From positions 1 through 64,000 of the forward strand of contig NZ_MCGQ01000012.1 of assembly GCF_002242805.1 (NCBI RefSeq): a stretch of 64,000 nucleotides of DNA. The letters are read 5' to 3'. Shown one piece after another: positions 46,918-55,951 of this stretch. Every line of letters starts with the position of its first letter. Position 1 is the first letter of the stretch. Origin of the DNA: Streptomyces diastatochromogenes (lineage in GTDB: Bacteria > Actinomycetota > Actinomycetes > Streptomycetales > Streptomycetaceae). The translations under genes and the position numbers were made by a program. The notes beneath the pieces were generated by a model. It searched no databases, was not told the origin of the DNA, and saw nothing but the letters and a program-made list of their open reading frames with translations.

Positions 46918-48082
46918 CCAGCGCCGACCTGGACGTCCGCAGCCGGGCCAGAGCGCGGGCGAGCGGGAACAGCACCGGGAAGGCCGGCATCAGCAGCCGC
47001 GGCTTCGACCCGAAGTAACTCGACGCGCACAGGGCGAGGGCCAGGACGACACCCGTGTACACCAGCAGCGGGACGGGCTGGCCCTGGCGGACGCCGGTCA
47101 CGTAGAGCCAGATCAGCAGGGCCACACCGATGATCAGGCCCGCGCCGGCGAGAGCCGACGGAAATGACGTGAACTTGTCGATTACGAAGCGTGCGAAGGC
47201 GTACCCGCCGTCGAACCCGTTGCGCCACCCGGCCTGCACATCGAGATACCCGAGCGGACCCTTGCCGGTGCGGTGGCCGACCCAGAGGACATAGCCGGCG
47301 GCGCCCAGGGGCGCGAGAAGCATGCCGAGGGCGCGACGCCAGGCGGGTGCGCCGGTGGCAGGGCTGCGCTCGGCGTGCGTGGTGTCCGCCGGAGTGGGGG
47401 CGCGTTCGCCGTTTCGCGCGCCGTGCGCGCCTCGCGCGCTTCGATCTCGCACGAACGAGACCACGCCCGCCACCCACACCGCCGCGACCACCGCGAGCCC
47501 CACCGGCCGGGTCAGCCCCGCCAGCGCGGCCAGCGCCCCCGCGCTCACCCACCGGCCGGTCAGCACCGCGTACAGCGACCACGCGGCCAGCGCCGTGAAC
47601 AGGGACTCGCTGTACGCCATCGACTGCACGACCCCGACCGGCAGCACCGCCCACAGCAGCACCGCGCAGACACCCACCCTCGGCCCGTACACGTGGTCCG
47701 CGACCGCGAAGATCCCCCAGGCCGCGGCGAGCGAGGCGAGCAGGGCGACGACGAAACCGGCGTCCGCGTACGACAGCGGCGTGACCGCGTGCAGCAGCCG
47801 CTCCAGCCAGGGCAGCAGCGGGAAGAACGCCAGGTTGGAGTGGACGTCGCCGTTCGGCAGCCGGACCTCGTAGCCGTAGCCCAGCTCGGCGACCCGGGTG
47901 TACCAGAGGGAGTCCCAGCGCGCGGTCAGCAGCGTGTACGCGCTCTTGTCGCGCGCGCCGCTCCACACGGCCAGCACGACCAGGCCCAGGGCGCGGACGG
48001 CCGCGTACCCGAGGAGGGCCGGCGCCGCCCGGCGCAGGGCGGGGGTGCGGGGTGGTGCCACGCACGTGTCAAGATCGGTCAC
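46847..48082 (-). CDS. Polytopic membrane glycosyltransferase (mannosyltransferase-like)
   Basis: A 411-residue integral membrane protein with about ten hydrophobic segments. The first loop has YTLLTARWDSLWYTRVAELGY, an acidic/aromatic motif of GT-C glycosyltransferases of the PIG-V/DUF2029 kind, followed by NLAFFPLLPWLERLLH and SMAYSESLFTALAAWSLYA. It probably uses a polyprenyl-phosphate sugar donor. The GTG 48082 start is a choice; the frame continues upstream to 48163. Confidence 0.82.
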   Translation of the reverse strand: MTDLDTCVAPPRTPALRRAAPALLGYAAVRALGLVVLAVWSGARDKSAYTLLTARWDSLWYTRVAELGYGYEVRLPNGDVHSNLAFFPLLPWLERLLHAVTPLSYADAGFVVALLASLAAAWGIFAVADHVYGPRVGVCAVLLWAVLPVGVVQSMAYSESLFTALAAWSLYAVLTGRWVSAGALAALAGLTRPVGLAVVAAVWVAGVVSFVRDRSARGAHGARNGERAPTPADTTHAERSPATGAPAWRRALGMLLAPLGAAGYVLWVGHRTGKGPLGYLDVQAGWRNGFDGGYAFARFVIDKFTSFPSALAGAGLIIGVALLIWLYVTGVRQGQPVPLLVYTGVVLALALCASSYFGSKPRLLMPAFPVLFPLARALARLRTSRSALVTVGVAVATAVYGAFWLNGSGPP

Positions 48083-48341
48083 GGGCTCGATTATCGACCG
48101 GACGGGGAACCGGGCCGCCCGCCGGGGCGTGGTCAAGAGCGGGCGGGGTGGCGTACGCCACACGGGTTCGCTCCTGCGTGTGAGAGGTCCGCCACGTGCC
48201 CCCGCGACGAACTCGCGTACGCTGACGAGTCACCCGCGTGGGTTTGCGCGGGCCGGAGACACCGCTCCTCTCCGGCCGTACGACGGGGAGTCCCCACCCC
48301 GCCGATCCGCAGCTCGCGAGGGATCATCTGGGAGGTAGTAC

Positions 48342-49979
48342 ATGTCCGGGACGACCACGGCTGCCGTACGGCCGCGCCGTCGGGAGGCCGGGGCCGGTGC
48401 CAACCGCTGGGTCGTCCTCGTCGTCCTCTGCGTCAGCCTGCTGCTCGTCGCCCTCGACGCGACCGTGCTGCACGTGGCGGTTCCCGCCGTCACCGAGGAC
48501 CTCAGGCCCGACGCGATAGAGCTGCTCTGGATCGTCGACATCTACCCGCTGGTCTGCGCCTCCCTGTTGATCCTGTTCGGCACGCTGGGCGACCGGGTCG
48601 GCCGCCGGCGCATCCTGCTCCTCGGCTACGCCCTCTTCGGTGTCGCCTCCGCCGTGGCCGCCTTCGCACCGACCGCCCAGACGCTGATCCTCGCCCGGGC
48701 GCTGCTCGGGGTCGGCGGCGCGATGATCATGCCCGCGACGCTGTCGATCCTCCGCCAGGTCTTCCCGGACCGGCGCGAGCGCGCGCTGGCCATCGGTGTC
48801 TGGAGCGCGGTCGCGGCCGTCGGCGCGGCGGTCGGTCCGCTGCTCGGCGGCTTCCTGCTGGAGCACTTCTGGTGGGGCGCGGTCTTCCTCGTCAACATCC
48901 CGCTGATGCTGGTCAGCCTGCCGGTCGGGCGGATGCTGCTGCCCGAGTCGCGCGGTGACCGGGGCGGCCCGTGGGACGTGGTCGGCGCGCTGATGGCGGC
49001 GGTCGGCCTGTTCGGGGTCGTGCTCGGCGTGAAGCGGCTCGGCGGCGGTGAGCCGCCCGCGAGCCCGTTCACCCTGGTGCCGCTGCTGGCCGGTGCCGCG
49101 CTGCTCTTCCTCTTCGTACGGCGGCAGGCGCGGCGCCCGCACCCGCTGGTGGACCTGCGGATGTTCCGACGCCCGGCGTTCAGCACGTCGGTGGGCTGCA
49201 TCGTGCTGGCGATGCTCGCGCTGGTGGGCCTGGAGCTGATCGCGGCGCAGTATCTGCAGCTGGTGCTCGGCCTGTCGCCGCTGGAGACGGGCCTCAGGCT
49301 GCTGCCCCTGACCGTCGCGGCGATGGCGGCGGGCCTCGCGGGCGCGCGGATGCTGCGCCGTTTCGGACCGCGCCGGATGGTGTGCTTCGGCTTCTGCCTG
49401 ACCGCCGCGGCGGTGCTGACGCTGACGGCGATGGGCGCGAACGACAACGCGGGCCTGCTGCTGTTCGGCTTCGTCCTGCTCGGGTTCGGCCTGGAGATGA
49501 CCCTCTTCGGGGCGTACGAGTCGATGCTGAGCGAGGCGCCGGCCGAGCAGGCCGGCGGAGCCGCGGCGATCGGCGAGACGTCGTACCAGCTCGGGGCCGG
49601 GATCGGGATCGCGCTGCTCGGCAGCGTGATGAACGCGGCCTACGCGCCCGGTCTCGCGTCGGTGCCGGGCGTCCCCCCGCACGCGTCGGACGCGGCGGGC
49701 CACTCGCTGGGCGAGGCCTACGAGGTCGCCGGGCGGCTCGGCGGGCCGGTGGGGGCAGCCCTGCGCCGGGCGGCGCGGGACTCCTTCGTGCACGGGCTGC
49801 ATGTGACCCTGCTGGTGAGCGCGGGCCTGCTGCTGCTGGGCGCGGTGATGGCGCTGCGGCTGCCCCGGATCATGCAGTGCGGGGAGGAGCCCGCCGAGGT
49901 GGAGCTGCCGGCCCCGAGGGAGGCCGAGAAGCCGAGGGTCGCCGTGGCGGCTCTGGACGTGCGGGACAGCGCACCGTAA
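48342..49979 (+). CDS. MFS drug exporter, DHA2 (14-span) family
   Basis: A 545-residue transporter of the EmrB/QacA/SmvA group. It has the family loops DATVLHVAVPAVTEDL, FGTLGDRVGRRRILLLGY (motif A) and GVGGAMIMPATLSILRQVF, with WSAVAAVGAAVGPLLGGFLLEHFWWGAVFLVNIP (motif C). It exports drugs or cations by proton antiport. ATG 48342 has GGGAGGT 6 bases upstream. No TetR repressor gene is adjacent. Confidence 0.92.
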   Translation: MSGTTTAAVRPRRREAGAGANRWVVLVVLCVSLLLVALDATVLHVAVPAVTEDLRPDAIELLWIVDIYPLVCASLLILFGTLGDRVGRRRILLLGYALFGVASAVAAFAPTAQTLILARALLGVGGAMIMPATLSILRQVFPDRRERALAIGVWSAVAAVGAAVGPLLGGFLLEHFWWGAVFLVNIPLMLVSLPVGRMLLPESRGDRGGPWDVVGALMAAVGLFGVVLGVKRLGGGEPPASPFTLVPLLAGAALLFLFVRRQARRPHPLVDLRMFRRPAFSTSVGCIVLAMLALVGLELIAAQYLQLVLGLSPLETGLRLLPLTVAAMAAGLAGARMLRRFGPRRMVCFGFCLTAAAVLTLTAMGANDNAGLLLFGFVLLGFGLEMTLFGAYESMLSEAPAEQAGGAAAIGETSYQLGAGIGIALLGSVMNAAYAPGLASVPGVPPHASDAAGHSLGEAYEVAGRLGGPVGAALRRAARDSFVHGLHVTLLVSAGLLLLGAVMALRLPRIMQCGEEPAEVELPAPREAEKPRVAVAALDVRDSAP

Positions 49980-49997
49980 CGTCGGCTGCACAGTCGT

Positions 49998-50014
49998 AAC
50001 TAGCGTTGCTAGTT
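49998..50014. promoter_or_regulatory. Palindrome AACTAGC-GTT-GCTAGTT
   Basis: A perfect 7-bp inverted repeat with a 3-base spacer lies 34 bases before the acyl-CoA dehydrogenase start and 18 bases after the MFS stop. It is A/T-rich for this genome. The size and symmetry fit a TetR- or MarR-type operator over the dehydrogenase promoter. Confidence 0.65.
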
Positions 50015-50047
50015 TTCACCGTGCCTCAGTGTGCCGGAGGGTGTTCC

Positions 50048-51232
50048 ATGTCCGCGAAGTTGCCCCCGTTCGACGCCGCCGACCCGCTCGGGATCGACGA
50101 CCTCCTGGAGCCGGAGGACCTGGCCGTACGGGACACGGTCCGCAGCTGGGCGGCCGACCGCGTGCTGCCCTACGTCGCCGACTGGTACGAGAAGGGCGAG
50201 CTGCCCGGCATCCGGGAACTCGCGCGCGAACTCGGCGGGATCGGCGCCCTCGGCATGTCGCTCACCGGGTACGGCTGTGCGGGCGCGTCGGCCGTGCAGT
50301 ACGGCCTCGCCTGCCTGGAGCTGGAGGCCGCCGACTCGGGCATCCGCTCGCTGGTCTCCGTGCAGGGCTCGCTCGCCATGTACGCGATCCACCGGTTCGG
50401 CAGCGAGGAGCAGAAGCAGGAGTGGCTGCCCCGCATGGCCTCCGGCGAGGTGATCGGCTGCTTCGGGCTCACCGAGCCCGACCACGGCTCGGACCCCGCC
50501 GCCATGCGCACCCACGCCAAGCGCGACGGCGACGACTGGATCCTCAACGGCCGCAAGATGTGGATCACCAACGGGTCCGTGGCCGGGGTGGCCGTCGTCT
50601 GGGCGCAGACCGAGGACGGGATCCGCGGGTTCGTCGTACCGACCGACCGCCCCGGCTTCTCGGCGCCCGAGATCAAGCACAAGTGGTCCCTGCGCGCCTC
50701 CGTCACCAGCGAACTCGTCCTGGACGACGTACGGCTGCCCGCCACCGCCGTCCTCCCCGAGGTCACCGGTCTGCGCGGACCGCTCAGCTGTCTCTCGCAC
50801 GCCCGGTACGGCATCGTCTGGGGCGCGATGGGCGCGGCGCGCAGCAGCTTCGAGGCGGCCCTGGAGTACGCGAAGACGCGGGAGCAGTTCGGGCGGCCCA
50901 TCGGCGGCTTCCAGCTGACCCAGGCCAAGCTCGCCGACATGGCGGTCGAACTGCACAAGGGAATCCTGCTCGCCCACCATCTGGGGCGGCGGATGGACGC
51001 CGGCCGCCTGCGTCCCGAGCAGGTCAGCTTCGGCAAGCTCAACAACGTCCGCGAGGCCATCGAGATCTGCCGTACGGCGCGGACGATCCTCGGTGCCAAC
51101 GGGATCTCCCTCGAGTACCCCGTGATGCGGCACGCGACCAACCTCGAGTCGGTGCTCACCTACGAGGGCACCGTCGAGATGCACCAGCTCGTGCTGGGCA
51201 AGGCGCTCACCGGGCTCGACGCCTTCCGCTGA
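50048..51232 (+). CDS. Acyl-CoA dehydrogenase, glutaryl-CoA dehydrogenase-like
   Basis: A 394-residue FAD acyl-CoA dehydrogenase. FAD-binding: GCFGLTEPDHGSDPAAMRT and GRKMWITNGSVAGVAVVWAQ; C-terminal ARTILGANGISLEYPVMRHATNLESVLTYEGTVEMHQLVLG, in which the Glu of TYEGT is the catalytic base typical of glutaryl-CoA dehydrogenase. Decarboxylating activity on glutaryl-CoA in lysine/tryptophan catabolism is likely. ATG 50048 follows GGAGGG. Confidence 0.9.
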   Translation: MSAKLPPFDAADPLGIDDLLEPEDLAVRDTVRSWAADRVLPYVADWYEKGELPGIRELARELGGIGALGMSLTGYGCAGASAVQYGLACLELEAADSGIRSLVSVQGSLAMYAIHRFGSEEQKQEWLPRMASGEVIGCFGLTEPDHGSDPAAMRTHAKRDGDDWILNGRKMWITNGSVAGVAVVWAQTEDGIRGFVVPTDRPGFSAPEIKHKWSLRASVTSELVLDDVRLPATAVLPEVTGLRGPLSCLSHARYGIVWGAMGAARSSFEAALEYAKTREQFGRPIGGFQLTQAKLADMAVELHKGILLAHHLGRRMDAGRLRPEQVSFGKLNNVREAIEICRTARTILGANGISLEYPVMRHATNLESVLTYEGTVEMHQLVLGKALTGLDAFR

Positions 51233-51244
51233 CCTGAGCAGCGG

Positions 51245-51269
51245 GGCAGGGCCGGTGAGCGGCCCTGCC
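51245..51269. terminator. Terminator between convergent genes
   Basis: A perfect 10-bp stem GGCAGGGCCG / CGGCCCTGCC with a GTGAG loop sits immediately before the stop of the SepF-like gene; outer CTGAG/CTCAG can extend it. Confidence 0.8.
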
Positions 51270-51707
51270 TCAGCTCTGGTTGAAGAATCCGTCCTCGCGC
51301 CGCGCCGCCGGCTCCCCGCTGATGATCTCCGTGTTCGCCGGCGTCAGCAGGAAGACCCGGTTCGCGACCCGCTCGATCGTGCCCCGCAGGCCGAAGGTCA
51401 GTCCGGCCGCGAAGTCCACCACGCGCTTGGCGTCGGCGGGCTCCATCACCGTGAGGTTCATGATCACCGGGACACCGTCCCGGAACAGCTCGCCGATGGC
51501 GCGGGCGTCCCGGAAGCTGTCCGGGGTGACCGTGCCGATCCGGCGGCCCTTCTCCTCGGCCGTGTCCGTGGCCACCTTCACCCGCGGGTCCGTGACCCAG
51601 GCGTCTCCGGACTCGGTGCCCTCGGAGTAGTCGTCGTCGTAGTAGCGCTCGTCATCGTTGTCGTCGACGAGGCCGAGCCACGCACTCGCCTTGCGTACCG
51701 ATCCCAT
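51270..51707 (-). CDS. SepF-like cell-division protein (SflA type)
   Basis: A 145-residue cytoplasmic protein. An acidic N-terminal region ([13 protein letters not shown]) precedes a SepF domain: [68 protein letters not shown]. SepF binds FtsZ. Streptomyces has extra SepF-like proteins; S. coelicolor SCO1749 (SflA) lies in the matching place, from memory. The basic membrane-binding N-terminus of true SepF is weak here. ATG 51707. Confidence 0.9.
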   Translation of the reverse strand: MGSVRKASAWLGLVDDNDDERYYDDDYSEGTESGDAWVTDPRVKVATDTAEEKGRRIGTVTPDSFRDARAIGELFRDGVPVIMNLTVMEPADAKRVVDFAAGLTFGLRGTIERVANRVFLLTPANTEIISGEPAARREDGFFNQS

Positions 51708-51946
51708 GGACGCCTCCTCTCACAGCGGTCCTTCTTGCTTCCGCATCCCTATGGTCATCCATGATGCGGACGGCGCGCCAAGTGGATAGACGCCGCGCGG
51801 GGGGTTTGTGACGGTACTGGTGCAGAGGCGATCCGTCGAGAGTCCTTGTGTCCCAAGGGTCCTGACTCATACGGCTGCTGACTGAGAGTGAAATATGATT
51901 GTCGGAGGCGGATGGGTGAGCCACGGAGCGTACGGGTGAATGAACG

Positions 51947-52894
51947 TCAGTTCTTCAGCTCGGGCGGGGAGATCCGCGACTTGCCGATCGCCGAACCCGT
52001 CGTCCCCCACTTGTTGAGAATCTTGTCGTACGTGCCGTCGGCGATCAGCTCGTTGACCGCCGCCTGGAAGGCCGGGGCCAGCTTGGTGCCCTTCTTGAAG
52101 GCGAAGCCGACGTCGAGGCGGTGGTACTCGTTGAGGAATTTCACCCCCTGCTGGTGGGCGACCGCGTAACGCAGGCCGTTGATCGTGGACATCACGACGT
52201 CGCTGCGCCCCTGCTGCACCGAGGACCAGATCGCGCCCTGCTCCGAGTACGTCTGCACCTGGTACGCCTTCTTGCCGGCGTCGGTGCACACGTGCTTGTT
52301 GTCCTCCAGCGTGGCCTCGAAGGTCGTGCCCGCGCCGGTCGCGACGTTCAGGCCGCACAGTTGCTTCAGGTCGGTGATCCGGGACAGCTTGCTGTCCTTG
52401 CGGGCGGCGAAGCCCTGGCCGTCGTTGATGTAGGTGACGAAGTCGATGGTCTTGCGGCGCTCGTCGGTGACGCCGAAGTTGCTCGCGCCGAAGTCGTACT
52501 TGCCGCTGTCCAGGGCGGGCAGGATCGCCTCGAAGCTCGCCTGCTCCACCTTGAGTTTGATACCGAGCGCCCTGGCGACCGCCTTGGTGAAGTCGACGTC
52601 CTGGCCGGTCAGCGTCTTGCCGTCGTTCAGGTAGGTGGTGCCGGGCGGGGTGCCGCCGACGCTGACCGCGACGGTGAGGCTCGTGACGCCCGCCGGCAGC
52701 AGCTTCGCGGCCGCGTCGTCCTTCTTGACGGCGGAGATCACGTCCGTGGTGGGCACCTTGTCCGAGGCGGCCGCCACGTCGGCGGCGTCCGTCCCGCCCG
52801 AGCCACCGGACCCGGAGCCGCAGGCGGTGAGCAGCAGAGCGGCCGACGTGATGACGGCAAAGGGCAGGAAATGGCGATGGGCAGGCGTACGCAT
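51947..52894 (-). CDS. Amino-acid-type ABC substrate-binding lipoprotein
   Basis: A 315-residue family 3 solute-binding protein. The signal peptide ends in the lipobox LLLTACGSGSGG. Binding fold features include GQDVDFTKAVARALGIKLKVEQASFEAILPALDSGKYDFGASNFGVTDERRKTIDFVTY. It feeds the divergent permease/ATPase genes. An attenuator-type leader peptide lies upstream at 53028-53099. Substrate probably an amino acid with a sulfur group, by context. ATG 52894. Confidence 0.9.
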   Translation of the reverse strand: MRTPAHRHFLPFAVITSAALLLTACGSGSGGSGGTDAADVAAASDKVPTTDVISAVKKDDAAAKLLPAGVTSLTVAVSVGGTPPGTTYLNDGKTLTGQDVDFTKAVARALGIKLKVEQASFEAILPALDSGKYDFGASNFGVTDERRKTIDFVTYINDGQGFAARKDSKLSRITDLKQLCGLNVATGAGTTFEATLEDNKHVCTDAGKKAYQVQTYSEQGAIWSSVQQGRSDVVMSTINGLRYAVAHQQGVKFLNEYHRLDVGFAFKKGTKLAPAFQAAVNELIADGTYDKILNKWGTTGSAIGKSRISPPELKN

Positions 52895-53027
52895 CGAAAG
52901 CGGTCTCCTGGAAGCGGAAGGCGTGAAGAAGCGCGAGGGGAGGGGGTGCGCGTGTGAAGGCGAAGACGAAAGAGAGAACAGGAAGAACGCATGGGCCCGC
53001 TCGGAGGCGGGCGCGCAGGGGGTCAGC

Positions 53028-53099
53028 TCAACAGGAGGAGGACCACACGCGACCGAAGTCGATGTGGGAGCGGGTGACCAGCCACTGCTGTGGATGCAT
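53028..53099 (-). CDS. Cysteine-type leader peptide
   Basis: A 23-codon frame ends 133 bases before the lipoprotein gene. The peptide contains TRSHIDFGRVWSSSC and stops right after the Cys codon. It fits the actinobacterial leader family with the pattern R-x-H-[IV]-D-L/F-x-R-V-x-S-x-x-C found upstream of sulfate, sulfonate and cysteine-related transporters and annotated as putative leader peptide. Ribosome stalling at the Cys codon under cysteine shortage would change downstream expression. Too short for ordinary gene finders. No strong Shine-Dalgarno before the ATG, so the exact start is uncertain. Confidence 0.7.
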   Translation of the reverse strand: MHPQQWLVTRSHIDFGRVWSSSC

Positions 53100-53220
53100 G
53101 GGCCAAGTGGAACAGGCATCCGGTTCTGCGTCAACTGAGTTGAGACGTACGGCTCACAGTGTGGACGGCCTTGACAGTGCACCGAAACGCCCACGTACTC
53201 TCGATGAACGGCCCTGCTGA
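53074..53220 (+). CDS. Possible Cys-rich upstream ORF of the permease operon
   Basis: A 48-codon frame from GTG 53074 reads MTSHCCGCMG, with three Cys codons clustered at positions 5, 6 and 8. It ends 93 bases before the permease start and is antisense to the minus-strand leader peptide. GGGAG lies only 3 bases before the GTG, so translation is doubtful; the Cys cluster may be a chance product of the opposite strand. Confidence 0.3.
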   Translation: MTSHCCGCMGQVEQASGSASTELRRTAHSVDGLDSAPKRPRTLDERPC

Positions 53221-53313
53221 GGGGCTCGGCCGTGTGAAGGCACCCACCGTGTTCGTCCCCCACTCTCGACTTCGCTCGAGCGGGAGGGACCCCCATCGTC
53301 ACGGAGCCTTCCC

Positions 53314-54171
53314 ATGTCATCCGAAACCCTCGCCAAAGTCCCCGCCGCACCGGAAATACCCGAGCGTGCGGACGCCCTGACGATCGTCCCGCAGCGCCGG
53401 CTCGGCCAGTGGATCGCCGCTGTCGCCGTTCTCGTCCTGCTCGGCCTCGCCGTCGACTCGGTCCTGCGCAACAAGGCGTTCCAGTGGAACGTCGTCGCCG
53501 ACTACTTCACCTCGGACTCCGTCCTGCGCGGCCTGTGGCTCACGCTGTGGCTGACCGCCGTCGTCATGGTCCTCGGCTTCGCCCTCGGCGCCCTGCTCGC
53601 CGCCTTCCGGCTCTCCGCCAACCCGGTGCTGCGGGCGGTCAGTTGGGGGTACGTCTGGCTCTTCCGGTCGATCCCGATCCTGGTGCAGCTGCTGCTGTGG
53701 TTCAACATCGGGGCGCTGTACCCGCAGATCCTCGGGGTGAAGACCGTCAACCTGCTCAGCCCGGTCGCCGTCGCCGTCGTCGGTCTCACCCTGCACGAGG
53801 CCGCCTACGCCGCCGAGGTCGTCCGGGGCGGCATCCTCTCCGTCGACCGCGGGCAGATCGAGGCCGCCCAGGCGCTCGGCCTGAGCCGCTGGCGGCGCTG
53901 GCGGCGGATCGTGCTGCCGCAGGCCATGCGCTCCATCGTGCCGCCCGCCGGAAACATGCTGATCGGCGCCCTCAAGGGCACCTCGATCGTCAGCGTCATC
54001 GCCGTCAACGACCTGCTGTTCTCGGCGCAGTTGATCTACCACCGCACGTACCAGGTCATCCCGCTGCTGATGGTCGCCACCCTCTGGTACACCCTCGTCA
54101 CCTCGGTGCTCGGCGTCGGGCAGTACTACGTCGAGAAGCACTACGCGCGCGGGACGGAGTCCGCCCGATGA
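53314..54171 (+). CDS. Polar amino-acid ABC transporter permease
   Basis: A 285-residue HisM/GlnP-type permease. The EAA loop is EAAQALGLSRWRRWRRIVLPQAMRSIVPPAGN. Conserved FRSIPILVQLLLWFNIG and about five spans; GLWLTLWLTAVVMVLGFALG starts the family domain near residue 75. ATG 53314. The stop overlaps the next gene (ATGA). Confidence 0.92.
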   Translation: MSSETLAKVPAAPEIPERADALTIVPQRRLGQWIAAVAVLVLLGLAVDSVLRNKAFQWNVVADYFTSDSVLRGLWLTLWLTAVVMVLGFALGALLAAFRLSANPVLRAVSWGYVWLFRSIPILVQLLLWFNIGALYPQILGVKTVNLLSPVAVAVVGLTLHEAAYAAEVVRGGILSVDRGQIEAAQALGLSRWRRWRRIVLPQAMRSIVPPAGNMLIGALKGTSIVSVIAVNDLLFSAQLIYHRTYQVIPLLMVATLWYTLVTSVLGVGQYYVEKHYARGTESAR

Positions 54172-55925
54172 GGCCGCAGCTGGTGATCGTGGGAGCTGGG
54201 CCGCGGGGGACCGGACTCCTCGAACGCATCGCCGCCAACGCACCCGGCCTGTATGCCGGTTCGGGACTCGACATCCATCTGGTCGACCCCCATCCGCCGG
54301 GCGGCGGACGCATCTGGCGCACCGCGCAGTCGCCGCTGCTGTGGATGAACTCGCACGCCGAGGACGTCACCATGTTCACCGACGAGACGGTGCAGATGGC
54401 CGGCCCGGTGCGCGAGGGCCCCACCCTGCACGAGTGGGCGGAGCTGGACGGCCGCACCTTCGCCGACCGGCAGATCCAGGGCCGCTACCTGCGCCACGTG
54501 TACGAGCGGGCCCTCGCCGAGCTGCCCCCGGACGTCACCGTCCACCACCACGCCCGGCGTGCCCTGCGGGTGAGCGGCCCGCGCGAGGGGCGCCAGCAGG
54601 TGTGGCTGGAGGGCCGCCCGCGCCCCCTGCTCGCCGACCTGGTCGTCCTCGCCCTCGGCCACCTCGACTCCGAACTCGACGACGACCAGACCGAGTTGGC
54701 CGCGTGCGCGCGGGAGCACGACCTGGTCCACCTGCCGCCCGACTTCACCGCCGACAGCGACCTGTCCCCGCTGCGGGCCGGCGAACCCGTCCTGGTACGC
54801 GGCTTCGGGCTGGCCTTCGTCGACCTGATGGTGCTGCTCACCGAGGGCCGGGGCGGGCGCTACGAGGGTGACACCTACGTCCCCTCGGGCCGCGAGCCGG
54901 TGCTGTACGTCGGCTCGCGGCGCGGAGTGCCGTACCACTCGAAGATCGGCTACGACTGGACCGGCGACCGGCCGCGGCTGCCCCGCTTCTTCGGCCCGCC
55001 CGAGGTCGAGGCGCTGCTGGCCAGGCCGGAAGGCTTCGACTTCCGGAGCGATGTGTGGCCGCTGGTGGAGAAGGAGCTGGGCTTCGCCCACTACCACCGG
55101 CTGTTCACCGCCCATGCCGAGCGTACGGCGATGACCTGGACCGACTTCGAGGAGAAATACGCGGCCGCAGCCGACCTCGCCGAGACCGCGGCGCTCGTCG
55201 CCGCCGCCGTACCCGACCCGGCCGACCGCCTCGACCTCGCCGCGCTCGACCACCCCCTGGACGGGGTGCGGTACACCTCGCACGAGGAGTTCCAGGAGGG
55301 CCTGCGCGGCTATGTCGAGGGTGACCTGAGCCGTCGTCACGATCCCGAACACAGCGCCGACCTGGGCGTCTTCCTCGGGCTGCTCTCCGTCTACGGGCAG
55401 CTGGTGCGGCTCGGGAACGTCGGCCCCTGGTGGCACGGCTTCTTCAGCTACCTGGCGTCCGGGCCGCCCGGGCCCCGGCTGCGGCAGCTGCTCGCCCTGT
55501 CCCGGGCCGGGCTCCTGCGGTTCGTCGGCGCCGACATGACCGTCACCGCCGAGGACGGCGTGTTCCGGGCGGCCAGCCCCACCGTGCCGGGGTTCTCCGT
55601 CGAGGCGCGGGCGCTGGTCGAGGCCCGGCTGCCCGAGCCGACCGTGGGACGGGCCCGCGACACCCTGCTGCGGGAGCTGCACGCCGAGGGGGCCGCCGAG
55701 ACCCCCGACGGGCTGCTGCGCATCGACCCCGCCGACGGCCGGATCCTCGACGGGGCGGGGCGGCCGCATCCCCGGCGCTTCGCCCTCGGCCCCTTCACCG
55801 ACGGCCGCACCCCCGGCGCCTTCACCCGGCCGCGCACCGGCGGGCCCGCGTTCCGGCAGAACGACGCGACGGCGCGGGCCGCGCTGCGGTTCCTGGCCGA
55901 ACTCGCCCTCCGCGCGGCCGCATGA
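54168..55925 (+). CDS. FAD/NAD(P)-binding protein
   Basis: A 585-residue flavoprotein. It begins QLVIVGAGPRGTGLLERIAANAPG, a dinucleotide-binding fold, followed by HLVDPHPPGGGRIWR, WMNSHAEDVTMFTDE and VLVRGFGLAFVDLMVLLTEGRGG, the layout of the NAD_binding_9 family. C-terminal part is helical. The reaction is not known; it could reduce flavin or oxidise a substrate alongside the monooxygenases. Both ends overlap neighbours by ATGA/TGACC, so it is in the operon. Confidence 0.83.
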   Translation: MRPQLVIVGAGPRGTGLLERIAANAPGLYAGSGLDIHLVDPHPPGGGRIWRTAQSPLLWMNSHAEDVTMFTDETVQMAGPVREGPTLHEWAELDGRTFADRQIQGRYLRHVYERALAELPPDVTVHHHARRALRVSGPREGRQQVWLEGRPRPLLADLVVLALGHLDSELDDDQTELAACAREHDLVHLPPDFTADSDLSPLRAGEPVLVRGFGLAFVDLMVLLTEGRGGRYEGDTYVPSGREPVLYVGSRRGVPYHSKIGYDWTGDRPRLPRFFGPPEVEALLARPEGFDFRSDVWPLVEKELGFAHYHRLFTAHAERTAMTWTDFEEKYAAAADLAETAALVAAAVPDPADRLDLAALDHPLDGVRYTSHEEFQEGLRGYVEGDLSRRHDPEHSADLGVFLGLLSVYGQLVRLGNVGPWWHGFFSYLASGPPGPRLRQLLALSRAGLLRFVGADMTVTAEDGVFRAASPTVPGFSVEARALVEARLPEPTVGRARDTLLRELHAEGAAETPDGLLRIDPADGRILDGAGRPHPRRFALGPFTDGRTPGAFTRPRTGGPAFRQNDATARAALRFLAELALRAAA

Positions 55926-55951
55926 CCCCCCTGACTCCAAGGAATTCCACG

